Assembly (NCBI GenBank): GCA_016712675.1
Contig: JADJQR010000001.1
Span: 1,674,001-1,738,000, forward strand
From: a bacterium
Lineage (GTDB): Bacteria; Krumholzibacteriota; Krumholzibacteriia; LZORAL124-64-63
Length of the DNA stretch: 64,000 nucleotides
Reading direction: 5' to 3'
Numbering within the stretch: the first letter of the stretch is position 1; the number at the start of each line of letters is the position of its first letter. The notes under the pieces were generated by a model that was not told the origin of the DNA, searched no databases, and was given only the letters and a program-made list of their open reading frames with translations. This document shows, one piece after another, positions 37,593-48,310 of the stretch. Both the position numbers and the translations under genes were made by a program.

Positions 37593-40500
37593 ATGTCCGC
37601 CATGCACAACGAACCGGTCAGCCCCGCCAGCGATGCCATCCCCGTCTTCCGGGGCTTCGGCCACCTCATGCGCTACCGTGTCCAGGAGATCCTCCTGGTC
37701 GCCTCCCAGTACGATGCCTACGCGCTGGAGGAGGGGGGGCGACTGACGGAGCTGTTGCTGAACGAGTACCGCGAGTTGAACCTCTCCTATCCGCCTCATC
37801 TGGCGCGCGCCGCCAGCGGCGACGAGGCGATCCGGCTGCTGGAGGCCCATCGCTACGATCTGGTCGTGACGATGACGCGCCTGGGCGACATGTCGGCGGC
37901 CGAGTTGGCTCGGCGCATCCGCAGCCGCACCGCCGACGTCCCCATCTACACCCTGGCCTTCAGCCCGCGGGAGCTGCAGCACCTGCAGGACTCGGACAGC
38001 CAGGGCTGCATCGACCGCTACTTCCTGTGGAACGGAGACGTGCGCCTGCTGCTGGCCATCATCAAGGTCTGCGAGGACGAGCGGAACGTGGCGCACGACA
38101 CGCGCTACGGTGACGTGCGTTGCATCCTGCTGGTCGAGGACTCGGTCCGCTTCTACTCGTCGTACCTGCCCCTGTTGTACGGCGAGGTGCTGGAGCAGAC
38201 GCAGTCGCTGATGGCCGAGGGGATCAACCTGAGCCACCGCCTGCTGCGTCTGCGGGCGCGGCCGAAGATCCTGCACGCGCGGACCTTCGAGGAGGCCTGG
38301 GATCTCTACTCGAGCTACAAGGACTCGCTGCTGGGCGTGATCGTCGATGGGCGCTTTCCCCGACAGGGCGCGATGCGCGACGATGCCGGCGTCGAGTTCA
38401 TCCGCCGCGTCAAGTACGTCGATCCACATACGCCGGCGGTGTTGCAGTCGACCGACGGCGACCTGGAGGCCGTGGCACACCAGGTCGGAGCCGGGTTCAT
38501 CCGCAAGCGTTCCCGCACGCTGCTGCAGGAACTGCGGCGGTTCATGCTGGAGAACTTCGGCTTCGGCGAGTTCGTCTTCCGCCTGCCGGACGGGACCGAA
38601 GTGGGGCGCGCGGCCGATCTCAAGACGCTGGTCTGGCAGCTGCGAACGGTGCCGGCGGCCTCGGTTTCGCACCACGCCTCGCACGACCATTTCTCGAACT
38701 GGCTGCGCGCGCGCACCGAGTTCCAGCTGGCGGCTGCGATCCGGCCGCGCAAGGTGACGGAATTCGAGCACGTCGAGGAATTGCGCGAATTCCTGGTGCA
38801 GACCATCACCCGCTTCCGCAGCGAGGCGCAGCGGGGCGTGGTGGCCGACTTCTCGCGCCGTCATTTCGACACCCTCAGTGCGTTCGTGCGCATCGGCGGC
38901 GGTTCGCTGGGGGGCAAGGGTCGCGGGCTGGCCTTCGTCAACTCGATCCTGCACGGCTACGGCGTCCACGACCGTTTCCCGGGCACGATCATCCGCGTGC
39001 CGACCACGGCCGTCGTCGGCACGGACGTCTTCGACACCTTCTTCGACCAGGGCGGGCTGCGCGATCGCGTGCTGTCGGACCTCGACGACGACCGGATCGT
39101 CGAGGCCTGCCTGGAGCACAAGCTGCCGCCGGAGATCTACGGGGACCTGGAGGCATTCCTGGACCAGGTGCGCTACCCGTTGGCGGTGCGCTCCAGTTCG
39201 CTGCTGGAGGACAGCCAGTTCCAGCCGTTCGCCGGCGTCTACGCCACCTACATGCTGGCCAACAACCATCCCGACCTGAAGGTGCGCCTGGACCAGCTTT
39301 GCGACGCGATCAAGCTGGTCTACGCCTCGACCTACACGCGGGCGGCCAAGAGCTACGTCGAGGCCACGGCCAACCGGATCGAGGAAGAGAAGATGGCGGT
39401 GATCTTGCAGCAGGTCGTCGGCCGGCGGCACGGTGACTACGACTATCCGCACTTCTCGGGTGTCGGCCTCTCGGCGAACTACTACCCGGCAGGGGACCTG
39501 AAACCCGAGGATGGCGTGGTCACGGTGGCGCTGGGACTGGGGCGCACGGTGGTCGGGGGCGGCAAGGCGCTGCGTTTCAGTCCGGCGCGGCCCCTGGCGC
39601 TGCCGCAGTTCGGCACGCTGAACGACTGGCTGCGCGAGAGCCAGCGCGGGTTCTACGCCGTCGACGTCAGCCGCCCCGAGCAGTACCCGGGCCCGCGCGA
39701 TGACTTCAACCTGGCGCTGCTGGACCTGGCCGCGGCCGAGGCGCACGGCACCCTGGCCCCGGTCGGGTCGGTGTACGTGCCGGGCGACAACATGATCTAC
39801 GACGGGCTCGGGCGCGAAGGGGAACGCCTGGTTTCGTTCGCGGGGGTATTGAAGGCGAAGGCGTTCCCGCTGGCCGAGATCATGGCGCTGCTGCTGGATC
39901 TCGGGCGGCGGACGATGAGCGCCGAGGTCGAGATCGAGTTCGCGGTCGTACTCGGCGACGGCCAGGACGTGCCGCACCAGTTCGGGTTCCTGCAGATCCG
40001 CCCGCTGGCCGCGGGCCTCGAGGCGCCCGCGGTGCCACCGGAACTGCTGGCGGCTCCCGACGCCCTGGTGGCCACGGCGACCGCCCTGGGCAACGGGCGC
40101 TCCGCCGATATCCGGGACATCCTATATGTGCCGCGCGCGGGCTTCGACCGCTCGCACTCGCAGGAAGCGGCGGCCGAGATCGCCGCCTTCAACCGGCGTC
40201 TGGTCGGCGAAGGGCGACCCTACCTCCTGGCCGGGCCGGGGCGTTGGGGTTCGTCGGACCGCTGGCTGGGCATTCCCGTGCGCTGGGACGAGATCTCCGG
40301 GGCGCGCGTCATCGTGGAGGCTCCGCTGGACGGGTTCGCGGTCACCCCCAGCCAGGGCTCCCATTTCTTCCAGAATCTGACCTGTTTCCAGGTGGGCTAC
40401 CTGACGGTGGGCGGGGCCGCCGGCACCGATCGGCTGGACTGGGACTGGCTTGACGCACAGCCGCCCCTGGCGGCCGGCGTGCACGCCCGCCTCCTGCGCT

Positions 40501-40640
40501 TGACGGAGCCCCTGACGGTGCTCATCGACGGGCGCTCCCGGCGGGGCCTGGTCCTGAGGCCGGACGCGGGGGCGGGCGCGGCAGGCGACGGACCGGCGGG
40601 TCCCGCGACAGGGGTTGCCCGGCCGTCTCCAGACGTCTGA
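37593..40640 (+). CDS. Receiver/PPDK-N protein (PEP-synthase-like ATP-binding protein without His and PEP domains)
   Basis: 1015 residues. Two receiver-like folds come first: about 30-165, lacking the phospho-Asp (YDLVVTMTRLGD), and about 175-300, with an acidic ED pair (ILLVEDSVRF) and D252 in GVIVDGRFPRQG. Residues about 430-840 are the ATP-binding domain of pyruvate phosphate dikinase/PEP synthase: GGSLGGKGRGLAFVN, LAVRSSSLLEDSQFQPFAGV, MAVILQQVVGRRHG and FGFLQIRPLA. The central phospho-His domain and the PEP/pyruvate barrel are absent. A C-terminal module (about 875-985) contains GPGRWGSSDRWLG and GSHFFQNL and recurs in the second PPDK-N protein after gdh. It may phosphorylate an unknown partner; the target is inference. 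Confidence 0.85.
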   Translation: MSAMHNEPVSPASDAIPVFRGFGHLMRYRVQEILLVASQYDAYALEEGGRLTELLLNEYRELNLSYPPHLARAASGDEAIRLLEAHRYDLVVTMTRLGDMSAAELARRIRSRTADVPIYTLAFSPRELQHLQDSDSQGCIDRYFLWNGDVRLLLAIIKVCEDERNVAHDTRYGDVRCILLVEDSVRFYSSYLPLLYGEVLEQTQSLMAEGINLSHRLLRLRARPKILHARTFEEAWDLYSSYKDSLLGVIVDGRFPRQGAMRDDAGVEFIRRVKYVDPHTPAVLQSTDGDLEAVAHQVGAGFIRKRSRTLLQELRRFMLENFGFGEFVFRLPDGTEVGRAADLKTLVWQLRTVPAASVSHHASHDHFSNWLRARTEFQLAAAIRPRKVTEFEHVEELREFLVQTITRFRSEAQRGVVADFSRRHFDTLSAFVRIGGGSLGGKGRGLAFVNSILHGYGVHDRFPGTIIRVPTTAVVGTDVFDTFFDQGGLRDRVLSDLDDDRIVEACLEHKLPPEIYGDLEAFLDQVRYPLAVRSSSLLEDSQFQPFAGVYATYMLANNHPDLKVRLDQLCDAIKLVYASTYTRAAKSYVEATANRIEEEKMAVILQQVVGRRHGDYDYPHFSGVGLSANYYPAGDLKPEDGVVTVALGLGRTVVGGGKALRFSPARPLALPQFGTLNDWLRESQRGFYAVDVSRPEQYPGPRDDFNLALLDLAAAEAHGTLAPVGSVYVPGDNMIYDGLGREGERLVSFAGVLKAKAFPLAEIMALLLDLGRRTMSAEVEIEFAVVLGDGQDVPHQFGFLQIRPLAAGLEAPAVPPELLAAPDALVATATALGNGRSADIRDILYVPRAGFDRSHSQEAAAEIAAFNRRLVGEGRPYLLAGPGRWGSSDRWLGIPVRWDEISGARVIVEAPLDGFAVTPSQGSHFFQNLTCFQVGYLTVGGAAGTDRLDWDWLDAQPPLAAGVHARLLRLTEPLTVLIDGRSRRGLVLRPDAGAGAAGDGPAGPATGVARPSPDV

Positions 40641-40736
40641 TTCTCCTTGCCCGCGCCGACGCGGCCCGCGATTTTTGTTTTAACAAGGCACCGGGCGCGG
40701 CCTGATGCGCCCAGGCTTCAACACGGGGTGACGAGG

Positions 40737-42026
<1,290 letters not shown>

Positions 42027-42028
42027 GG

Positions 42029-44803
42029 ATGGACCGCACGCGCGGCGGGCAGCCTGACGACTCCCGCCGCGCGTTCGCGGCCGTGCCCTGGCGCGAACTG
42101 CTGGACGTGATCCGCCAGGGTCGCGGCCGGCAGTTCGTCCGCGTTTCGCGCAAGATGCTCAACCACCTGTGCTCCATCGGCCTGAGCGAGGCGCAGGTCA
42201 TGCTGGCCGAGGTGGACACCGGCCCGGCCGGCGCGGCCCGCCGCGAGGCACGCCCCGGCGCCCGGCGCCCGGATGTCGAGCGGCCGCACCAGACCAAGGT
42301 GCCGGGTACACGCCTGCCGCTCGAGCAGTCGCCCCTGATGACCGGGGCCCCCTTCGATCTGGCCGCCCGCTACTTGCCGGACGAGGAGATTTCCGAGCGC
42401 CTGCAACGCTGGCTCAAGGAGGACGAGGCCAGCTTCTTCGGCACCGTGGTGGCGGACCCGCGCAGCACCATGCCCGAGATCGCCGAGGCGATCCGGCGCT
42501 ACAACGACGTCCTGCTCGGGCGCAGCGGCCTGGCGCCGAGCACGCTCAAGAGCCTGCGGGTCTCCCTCATCCAGCGCTTCCTGACCGAGCAGCTCGACTA
42601 CATCAACGTGGCGAAGGAAGTCGCGCGGATCACCGACTTCCACGGCCTGCTGGATCGCGTGATCATGACACGCGGCTGCTACGGCAAGCTGGGGGGCAAG
42701 GCCGCCGGGCTGCTTCTGGCCGGCTGGATCCTGGAGCGGCCGGAAGCCGCCGAGATGGGCGTCGGTACGGTGAAGACGCCGCGGACCTGGCACGTCGTCT
42801 CCGACGTGATCATGGACTTCATCCGCCTGAACGACCTGGACGATGTCATGGACCAGAAGTTCAAGGACATCAGCCAGGTGCGGCGCGAGTACCCCAACCT
42901 GGTCCAGCTGTTCAAGAACAGCCCGTTTCCGCCCGAGCTGGTCGAGGGCCTGTCACGTGCGCTCGACTACTTCGGCGACGTGCCGCTGATCATCCGCAGT
43001 TCGAGCCTGCTCGAGGACCGCTTCGGTACCGCGTTTTCCGGCAAGTACAAGAGCCTGTTCCTGCCCAACTGCGGATCGCGCGCCGATCGCCTGGCAGCGC
43101 TGCAGGACGCGGTCGCCGAGGTCTGGGCTTCGATCCTGGGCCCGGACCCGATCGAATACCGGCGCGAGCGGGGCCTGCAGGAATTCGTCGAGGAGATGGG
43201 CATCCTGATCCAGGAGGTGGTCGGCACCCGCGTGGGGCGCTACTGGTTGCCGGCCTTCGCGGGGGTGGCCTTCAGCCTGAACGAGTTCCGCTGGTCGCCG
43301 CGGATCCGGCGCGAGGACGGGCTGATCCGCCTGGTGCCGGGGCTGGGCACGCGGGCGGTCGACCGCGTCGGCGATGATTTCCCCGTACTGGCGGTGCCCG
43401 GGCAGCGGGGCCTGCGCGCGCACGCCTCGCTGCAGGAGGCGCTGCGCTACAGCCCGCGGCGGGCGGACGTCATCAACCTCGAGACGGCCAGCTTCGAGAC
43501 GGTGGACCTGACCGAGATCCTGAAGGAGGCCGGGGCGGACTACCCCCTGGTCGACCGCATTTTCTCCGTGCTGAGCGGCGGGCACCTGCAGCAGGTGCAG
43601 AAGCTGATGATGGATCCCGAGCACGATGACCTGGTGGCCGACATGCGGGGCTTGCTGGACGGAACCGACTTCGTGCCCAGGGTGCAGGCGCTGCTCAAGA
43701 CGCTGGAGATGTACCTGCAGTCGCCGGTGGACATCGAGTTCGCACACGACGGCAAGGACTTCTACCTGTTGCAGTGCCGGCCGCAAGCGATGTCGGGCGA
43801 CAACGCGCCGTCGGTGATCCCGCACGACACTCGGCCTGAGGACGTGATCTTCACCGCCGAGCGCTTCGTTTCCAACGGCCAGGTGCCGGACATCACACAT
43901 GTCGTCTACGTGGTGCCCGATGCGTACACGGCCCTGCCGGACCGCGAGACCATGGCCTCGGTCGGACGCGTGGTGGGGGCCCTGAATGGCCTGCTGCGCA
44001 AGCGCTCGTTCATCCTGGTCGGACCGGGGCGTTGGGGCAGCCGCGGCGACATCAAGCTGGGCGTGTCGGTGACCTACGCCGACATCAACAACACCGCCAT
44101 GCTGGTCGAGGTGGCACGACGGCGCGGCGACTACGTCCCGGACCTCAGTTTCGGGACACACTTCTTCCAGGACCTGGTCGAGGCCGGCATCCGCTACCTG
44201 CCCCTGTACCCGGACGACGCGGGCATCGTCTTCCGCGAGGATTTCCTGCTGGCGGCGCCGAACCGCCTGGCCGAACTGCTGCCCGACCACGCGCCCCTGG
44301 AGCACTGCGTCCGCGTGATCGACGTGCCGGCGGCCGCGCAGGGGCGGGTGCTCAGGATCTACCAGAACGCGGAACTGGACCACGCCGTGGCTGTCCTGGA
44401 GGAGCCCGGCGAGCGGCGGCTCCCGGGCGCCGGCCGCGCGACGGTTGCCGTCGCCGACTCGCCGCTGCGGCATGCCCGCTGGCGGCGGCAGGTGGCCGAG
44501 GAGCTGGCCCGGGCCCTGGACCCTGCCGAGAGCGGCGTCGTGGCCGTGCACCTGCGCGGGTCGGTCGCCGATGGGCGCGCGTCCGCCGAGAGCGACATCG
44601 ACCTGGTGGTCCGGTTCGGCGGCGATGCCGGGCAGCGCGCGCGCCTGGAGGCGTGGCTGGACGGCTGGAACCGCGCGCTGGCGGTAGCCAATCAGCAGAC
44701 GACCGGCGTGCGCGTCGAGCGCCTGCTGGACGTGGTCATCGTCGATGCCGACGACCAGGACGTGGCCGGCGGGCCGCGGCTGCCGCTCAAGGGCGAGGAC
44801 TAG
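42029..44803 (+). CDS. PPDK-N protein fused to a MNT-type nucleotidyltransferase domain
   Basis: 924 residues. Residues about 215-585 are the ATP-binding domain of PEP synthase (GKLGGKAAGLLLAG, LIIRSSSLLEDRFGTAFSGKY, ILIQEVVGTRVG, FYLLQCRPQ). There is no phospho-His or PEP-binding domain. The module GPGRWGSRGDIKLG (about 665) and GTHFFQDL (about 709) matches the C-terminus of the protein upstream of gdh. Residues about 810-915 form a minimal nucleotidyltransferase: VHLRGSVADGRASAESDIDLVV, with GS, the DxD pair and a third Asp in LLDVVIVDADD, so it looks catalytic. Starting two bases after gdh, it is a candidate modifier of GDH or a signalling protein. That role is inference. Confidence 0.85.
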   Translation: MDRTRGGQPDDSRRAFAAVPWRELLDVIRQGRGRQFVRVSRKMLNHLCSIGLSEAQVMLAEVDTGPAGAARREARPGARRPDVERPHQTKVPGTRLPLEQSPLMTGAPFDLAARYLPDEEISERLQRWLKEDEASFFGTVVADPRSTMPEIAEAIRRYNDVLLGRSGLAPSTLKSLRVSLIQRFLTEQLDYINVAKEVARITDFHGLLDRVIMTRGCYGKLGGKAAGLLLAGWILERPEAAEMGVGTVKTPRTWHVVSDVIMDFIRLNDLDDVMDQKFKDISQVRREYPNLVQLFKNSPFPPELVEGLSRALDYFGDVPLIIRSSSLLEDRFGTAFSGKYKSLFLPNCGSRADRLAALQDAVAEVWASILGPDPIEYRRERGLQEFVEEMGILIQEVVGTRVGRYWLPAFAGVAFSLNEFRWSPRIRREDGLIRLVPGLGTRAVDRVGDDFPVLAVPGQRGLRAHASLQEALRYSPRRADVINLETASFETVDLTEILKEAGADYPLVDRIFSVLSGGHLQQVQKLMMDPEHDDLVADMRGLLDGTDFVPRVQALLKTLEMYLQSPVDIEFAHDGKDFYLLQCRPQAMSGDNAPSVIPHDTRPEDVIFTAERFVSNGQVPDITHVVYVVPDAYTALPDRETMASVGRVVGALNGLLRKRSFILVGPGRWGSRGDIKLGVSVTYADINNTAMLVEVARRRGDYVPDLSFGTHFFQDLVEAGIRYLPLYPDDAGIVFREDFLLAAPNRLAELLPDHAPLEHCVRVIDVPAAAQGRVLRIYQNAELDHAVAVLEEPGERRLPGAGRATVAVADSPLRHARWRRQVAEELARALDPAESGVVAVHLRGSVADGRASAESDIDLVVRFGGDAGQRARLEAWLDGWNRALAVANQQTTGVRVERLLDVVIVDADDQDVAGGPRLPLKGED

Positions 44804-44822
44804 CCCCGTCGGGCCTGCCTTG

Positions 44823-44859
44823 CGCGCGGGGGCGGGCCGAACGGGCTCGCCCCCGCGCG
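44823..44859. terminator. Bidirectional terminator after the PPDK-N/MNT gene
   Basis: A perfect 12-bp stem, CGCGCGGGGGCG with CGCCCCCGCGCG, around a 13-base loop, between convergent genes. Confidence 0.8.
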
Positions 44860-44866
44860 TTCCTGT

Positions 44867-45187
44867 TCAACCGAGCGACGCCAGCCGGCGCAGCTTGCGC
44901 TTGCGCCGGTGGATCGCCTGGCGGGTCGTGTGCAGCGCCTCGCGGTCGCCGCTGGCCAAGGCGTCCAGCCGGGTGGCCTTGAGGCGGCGGATCTCGGCCT
45001 TGATGGCGCGCTTGCCCAGGCCGGGCACGACGTGGCGATGCGGCCGCTCGATGTGCAGCCGCTCGGCCAACAGGTCGACCAGCTCGTCCTTGCGCAGACC
45101 GATCAGGCCCGTGACGTCCGGGCATTTCTCCTTCGCCATGGTCCTGAGATCGGCGATGCGCGTTTTCTGGAGTTCGTGGAAATCCAT
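44867..45187 (-). CDS. Small Rho-N/SAP-like protein
   Basis: 106 residues from ATG 45187; the open frame runs far upstream but without sense. Residues 5-45 (KTRIADLRTMAKEKC, GLRKDELVDLLAERL) match the Rho N-terminal/SAP-type helix pair that binds nucleic acids. The rest is strongly basic (RRKRKLRR near the end), consistent with RNA or DNA binding. The function is unknown. It converges with the PPDK-N/MNT gene. Confidence 0.7.
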   Translation of the reverse strand: MDFHELQKTRIADLRTMAKEKCPDVTGLIGLRKDELVDLLAERLHIERPHRHVVPGLGKRAIKAEIRRLKATRLDALASGDREALHTTRQAIHRRKRKLRRLASLG

Positions 45188-45454
45188 ATGACGCCCTCCG
45201 CATGCGTGGGGAACCGGGTCCGGGGACCGACTCCGGCGGCGGGCGCGGCCCGCCGCGCGGGTCGATCTTAGCGCACTGGCCAGGGCGTGGGCAAGGGGGT
45301 CGGGCGTCGGGACGGCTAGCCCTGCCCGCCGGGCGCCCCGGTCGGCGCCCGACTGGCGCTGGGTGCGCGCCGGTGCCATTTTTTCCGCGGCCATCCGCTG
45401 CCCTGGCCGCCAGCCCGGGCGCCGCGCCCCGACCTTCAGCCCGCGAGGATCCCG

Positions 45455-46846
45455 ATGAGCAAAGCCGCCCGTCCCAGCCTGACCCGCCGCATGGCGGAGT
45501 ACGCCGTGGGCCTCAGCTACCAGGACCTGCCCGCCGCCGACGTCAAGGAGGCCAAGCGCTTCCTGCTGGACTCCGTCGGTTGCGCGCTGGCGGCCGTCCG
45601 CAACGCGGACATGGCGGCCATGTACCGCTTCATCCGGCGGCAGGGCGGCACGCCCGAGGCCACGCTGATCGGCACCGGCGAGCGGACGAACGCCGCCAAC
45701 GCGGCGCTCATGAACAGCCTGCTGATCCGGGCCCTGGACTACAACGACATCTTCTGGGAGCAGGATCCCAGCCACCCGTCCGACATCATCTTCGGCGCCC
45801 TCTCGCCGGCCGAAGCGCGCGGACTGGACGGGCGCGAGGCCATCGTCGGCATCATGATCGCCTACGAACTGGAACTGCGGTGGTGTCTGGCCTGCTTCCC
45901 CGGCGTGCGCGAGGTGGGCTGGCACCACGCGACGCTGACGCAGTTCGTCAGCCCGTTCGTCGCCGGTCGCATGTACGGCCTGGACGTGGACCAAATGGTG
46001 GCGGCCGCCGGCATCAGCGGCAGCAGCCACTTCACCCTGGGCGGCGTCGTGGCGGGCCACCTGACGAACATGAAGAACACGGCCGACCCGCTGGCCACGC
46101 AGGCGGGCGTGCTGGCGGCGCAGATGGCGGCCGAGGGCTACGAGGGCCCGGTCGAAGTCATCGAGGGCAAGGAGGGCTTCCAGCACGTGATCCACAACGT
46201 GCAGTTGAAGCCGGAGATCCTCCTGGACGGATTGGGCACGCAGCCGCCGCTGATCCGGCGCTGCGGCTACAAGGCGTTCCCGACCGAGGCGCTGACCCAC
46301 CAGCCGATGTCCGCGGTGCTGGGCGCGATGCAGGAAAACGGCCTCAAGGCCGAGGACCTGGCCGCGATCCACATCCAGACCACCACGCGCGGCGCGGACA
46401 TCCTCAGCGACCCGAGCAAGTACGACCCGCAGACCAAGGAGACGGCCGACCACAGCCTGCCGTACTGCCTGGCGGCCGTCGCCGCCGACGGCGGCGTCTA
46501 TCCCAGCAGCTTCGAGAAGGAGAAGCTCTTCGACCCGCGCATCCGGGCGCTGCTGCCGAAGATCAAGGTCGTGGCCAACGCGGAGATCGATGCCCTGTTC
46601 CCCGGCACCAAGCGGGCCATTGCCGCACTGACGACCACGGACGGCCGCACCGTCACCAAGACCGTCGACAACGCCAAGGGCAGCCCGCTCAACCCGCTGA
46701 GCGACGACGAACTGGTGGCGAAGTTCCGGGCCAACGCGGGCGGCGTCATGGGGCAGGCCGCGCAGGACCGGGTCATCGAGGCGACCTGGGACTTCGAGAA
46801 CTGCCGGGACCTGGGCGCGTACCTGAAGCTGCTCAAGGTCGACTGA
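45455..46846 (+). CDS. MmgE/PrpD family protein
   Basis: 463 residues. The family includes 2-methylcitrate dehydratase and cis-aconitate decarboxylase. Family phrases are present: FLLDSVGCALAAVRNADMAAM, AALMNSLLIRALDYNDIFW, DPSHPSDIIFGAL, HHATLTQFVSPFVAGRMYG and RCGYKAFPTEALTHQPMSAV. No prpB, prpC or acnD lies nearby, so a complete methylcitrate cycle is not shown and the substrate is open. A hairpin follows the stop. Confidence 0.9.
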   Translation: MSKAARPSLTRRMAEYAVGLSYQDLPAADVKEAKRFLLDSVGCALAAVRNADMAAMYRFIRRQGGTPEATLIGTGERTNAANAALMNSLLIRALDYNDIFWEQDPSHPSDIIFGALSPAEARGLDGREAIVGIMIAYELELRWCLACFPGVREVGWHHATLTQFVSPFVAGRMYGLDVDQMVAAAGISGSSHFTLGGVVAGHLTNMKNTADPLATQAGVLAAQMAAEGYEGPVEVIEGKEGFQHVIHNVQLKPEILLDGLGTQPPLIRRCGYKAFPTEALTHQPMSAVLGAMQENGLKAEDLAAIHIQTTTRGADILSDPSKYDPQTKETADHSLPYCLAAVAADGGVYPSSFEKEKLFDPRIRALLPKIKVVANAEIDALFPGTKRAIAALTTTDGRTVTKTVDNAKGSPLNPLSDDELVAKFRANAGGVMGQAAQDRVIEATWDFENCRDLGAYLKLLKVD

Positions 46847-46885
46847 ACGGTGCCGGGCGGGTCAACCGGCAGGCCGGACGGCATC

Positions 46886-46919
46886 GGGGGCGCGAACGGC
46901 GATGGCCGGGCGCGCCCCC
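46886..46919 (+). terminator. Hairpin after the MmgE/PrpD gene
   Basis: GGGGGCGCG and CGCGCCCCC form a 9-bp stem with a 16-base loop, 40 bases past the stop. It precedes TATATT (46926-46931), a possible -10 for tmRNA. Confidence 0.6.
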
Positions 46920-46980
46920 GCGTGTTATATTGAACAAGGCGCATCGCCCGCGGGTACGCCTGCGACGGCTCTGGACTCGT

Positions 46981-47339
46981 GGGGGCGAAATGGTCTCGAC
47001 GTGGTCGGAGGACCGTTGGCTGCATGCCGAGATCCCGCCGCTCTCGTTAAACGGTGGAAAACAAACAAGTGACGAAGCCAACTTCGCACTGGCTGCCTAA
47101 CTAACGCAGCCCGTTCCCGGGTCGGGGGGTCACCGGACTGGCCCAATGGGAGCGCCGTTTTCCGGTGTACAAGTCCTGAGGCGTGTCCCTGGCCAACGGA
47201 CGAGACTAAACATGGGACTAGCCTGTCGGTTGGCACGTTCCCTGGCCAGCTTGCAGGTTAAATCAACAGGGAGCTAAGCATGTAGACGCCGGCGGGGCGC
47301 CGGTTACGGACGCGGGTTCGATTCCCGCCGCCTCCACCA
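46981..47339 (+). ncRNA. ssrA: Transfer-messenger RNA (tmRNA)
   Basis: 359 nt in one piece. The 5' end GGGGGCGAAATGGTCTCGAC and the 3' end, with GGTTCGATTCCCGCC and CGCCTCCACCA, form the alanyl tRNA-like domain, acceptor GGGGGCG with CGCCTCC. The tag frame ends at TAA 47098-47100 and reads about GKQTSDEANFALAA, with the proteolysis signal ALAA at its end. The exact resume codon (GGA or GGT) is uncertain. It rescues stalled ribosomes with SmpB. A TATATT at 46926-46931 may be the promoter's -10. A terminator follows. Confidence 0.96.
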
Positions 47340-47371
47340 GTTGATCGCGCGGCAACGGCTGCGCCGCACGC

Positions 47372-47397
47372 GAAAGCCGCCCACAGGGGCGGCTTTC
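47372..47397. terminator. Terminator after tmRNA, shared with the zinc ABC operon
   Basis: GAAAGCCGCCC and GGGCGGCTTTC form a perfect 11-bp stem with an ACAG loop. On the minus strand it also follows the permease gene. Confidence 0.8.
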
Positions 47398-47437
47398 GGC
47401 TTCCGGGGGGGAACCGGGCACCCTCGGCGCCCCGGCC

Positions 47438-48310
47438 TCAGCGCTTCCTGAACAGCGCCGTGGCGAAGTACAGGACGCCCGTGAGCAGGATGGTCACCGC
47501 GCCGGCCGGCAGGTCGGGCCCGTAGCTGAGCGCGAGCCCGGCCGCGGTCAGTCCCGCGCAGAGCAGCGCCGCCACGATCATCATGTGCGACAGCCGGCGC
47601 GTCAGGTGGTTGGCGGTGGCCGCCGGCAGCGTCAGCAGCGCGATCACCATGATGATGCCGACCACCGACACCAGCACGACCACCGTCAGAGCCGTCAGGC
47701 CCAGCAGGAGGAAATGGTAGCGCGCGGTGCGCACGCCGCGCAGCGAGGCGAACTCGTCGTCGAAGCAGACGGCCAGCAGCTGTTTGTGGAACAGCGTCAC
47801 CACGGCAACCACCGCCACGCCCAGCGCGCCGATCAGCCACAGGTCGCGCGGCGTCAGCATCAGGATGTTGCCGAACAGGTAGCTCATCAGGTCCGCGGCA
47901 TAGCCCGGCGTCAGGCTGATCAGCACGATGCCGGCGGCCATGCCCACGGCCCAGACGGCGCCGATCACCGTGTCCTCGCGCTGGCGCAGCCGCAGGCTGA
48001 CCCAGCCGATCACCAGCGCCGAGAGCAGCGCCGAAGCCGCGGCACCGCCCAGGGGCGACAGCCACGTCATCCCGTGCACGACGCGCAGGTACTGCACCAG
48101 GCCCAGGCCGGCCAGCACGCTGTGCGAGATGGCCCCGGCGATGTAGCTGATGCGGCGGATCACGACGTAGCTGCCGACCACGCCGCAGGGCACGGCCACC
48201 AGCAGGCCGCCCAGCAGGGCGTACTGCAGGAACGCGTGCGTGGCCAGGGGGCCCAGGAAGGCGGGGACGGCCGGGAGGGCCGCGACGATGGCGAGGGCCG
48301 GCGTCAGCAC
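47438..48310 (-). CDS. znuB: Zinc/manganese ABC transporter permease
   Basis: 290 residues from a GTG at 48310 behind GAGGAGG. It is an ABC-3 family permease with about eight membrane helices (LQYALLGGLLVAVPCGVVGSYVVIRR, SHSVLAGLGL, GIIMVIALLTLPAATANHL and a final AVTILLTGVLYFATAL). The ISHSVLAG segment is the conserved coupling motif. It moves metal ions, most likely Zn2+, across the inner membrane. The start overlaps the end of the ATPase gene by seven bases, giving an operon znuA-znuC-znuB. Confidence 0.93.
   Translation of the reverse strand: MLTPALAIVAALPAVPAFLGPLATHAFLQYALLGGLLVAVPCGVVGSYVVIRRISYIAGAISHSVLAGLGLVQYLRVVHGMTWLSPLGGAAASALLSALVIGWVSLRLRQREDTVIGAVWAVGMAAGIVLISLTPGYAADLMSYLFGNILMLTPRDLWLIGALGVAVVAVVTLFHKQLLAVCFDDEFASLRGVRTARYHFLLLGLTALTVVVLVSVVGIIMVIALLTLPAATANHLTRRLSHMMIVAALLCAGLTAAGLALSYGPDLPAGAVTILLTGVLYFATALFRKR

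Noticed and set aside
46926-46980. A full sigma70 promoter for tmRNA.
   Set aside because: TATATT is a plausible -10, but the -35 region at 17 bases upstream is not recognisable, so I did not list it as a promoter.
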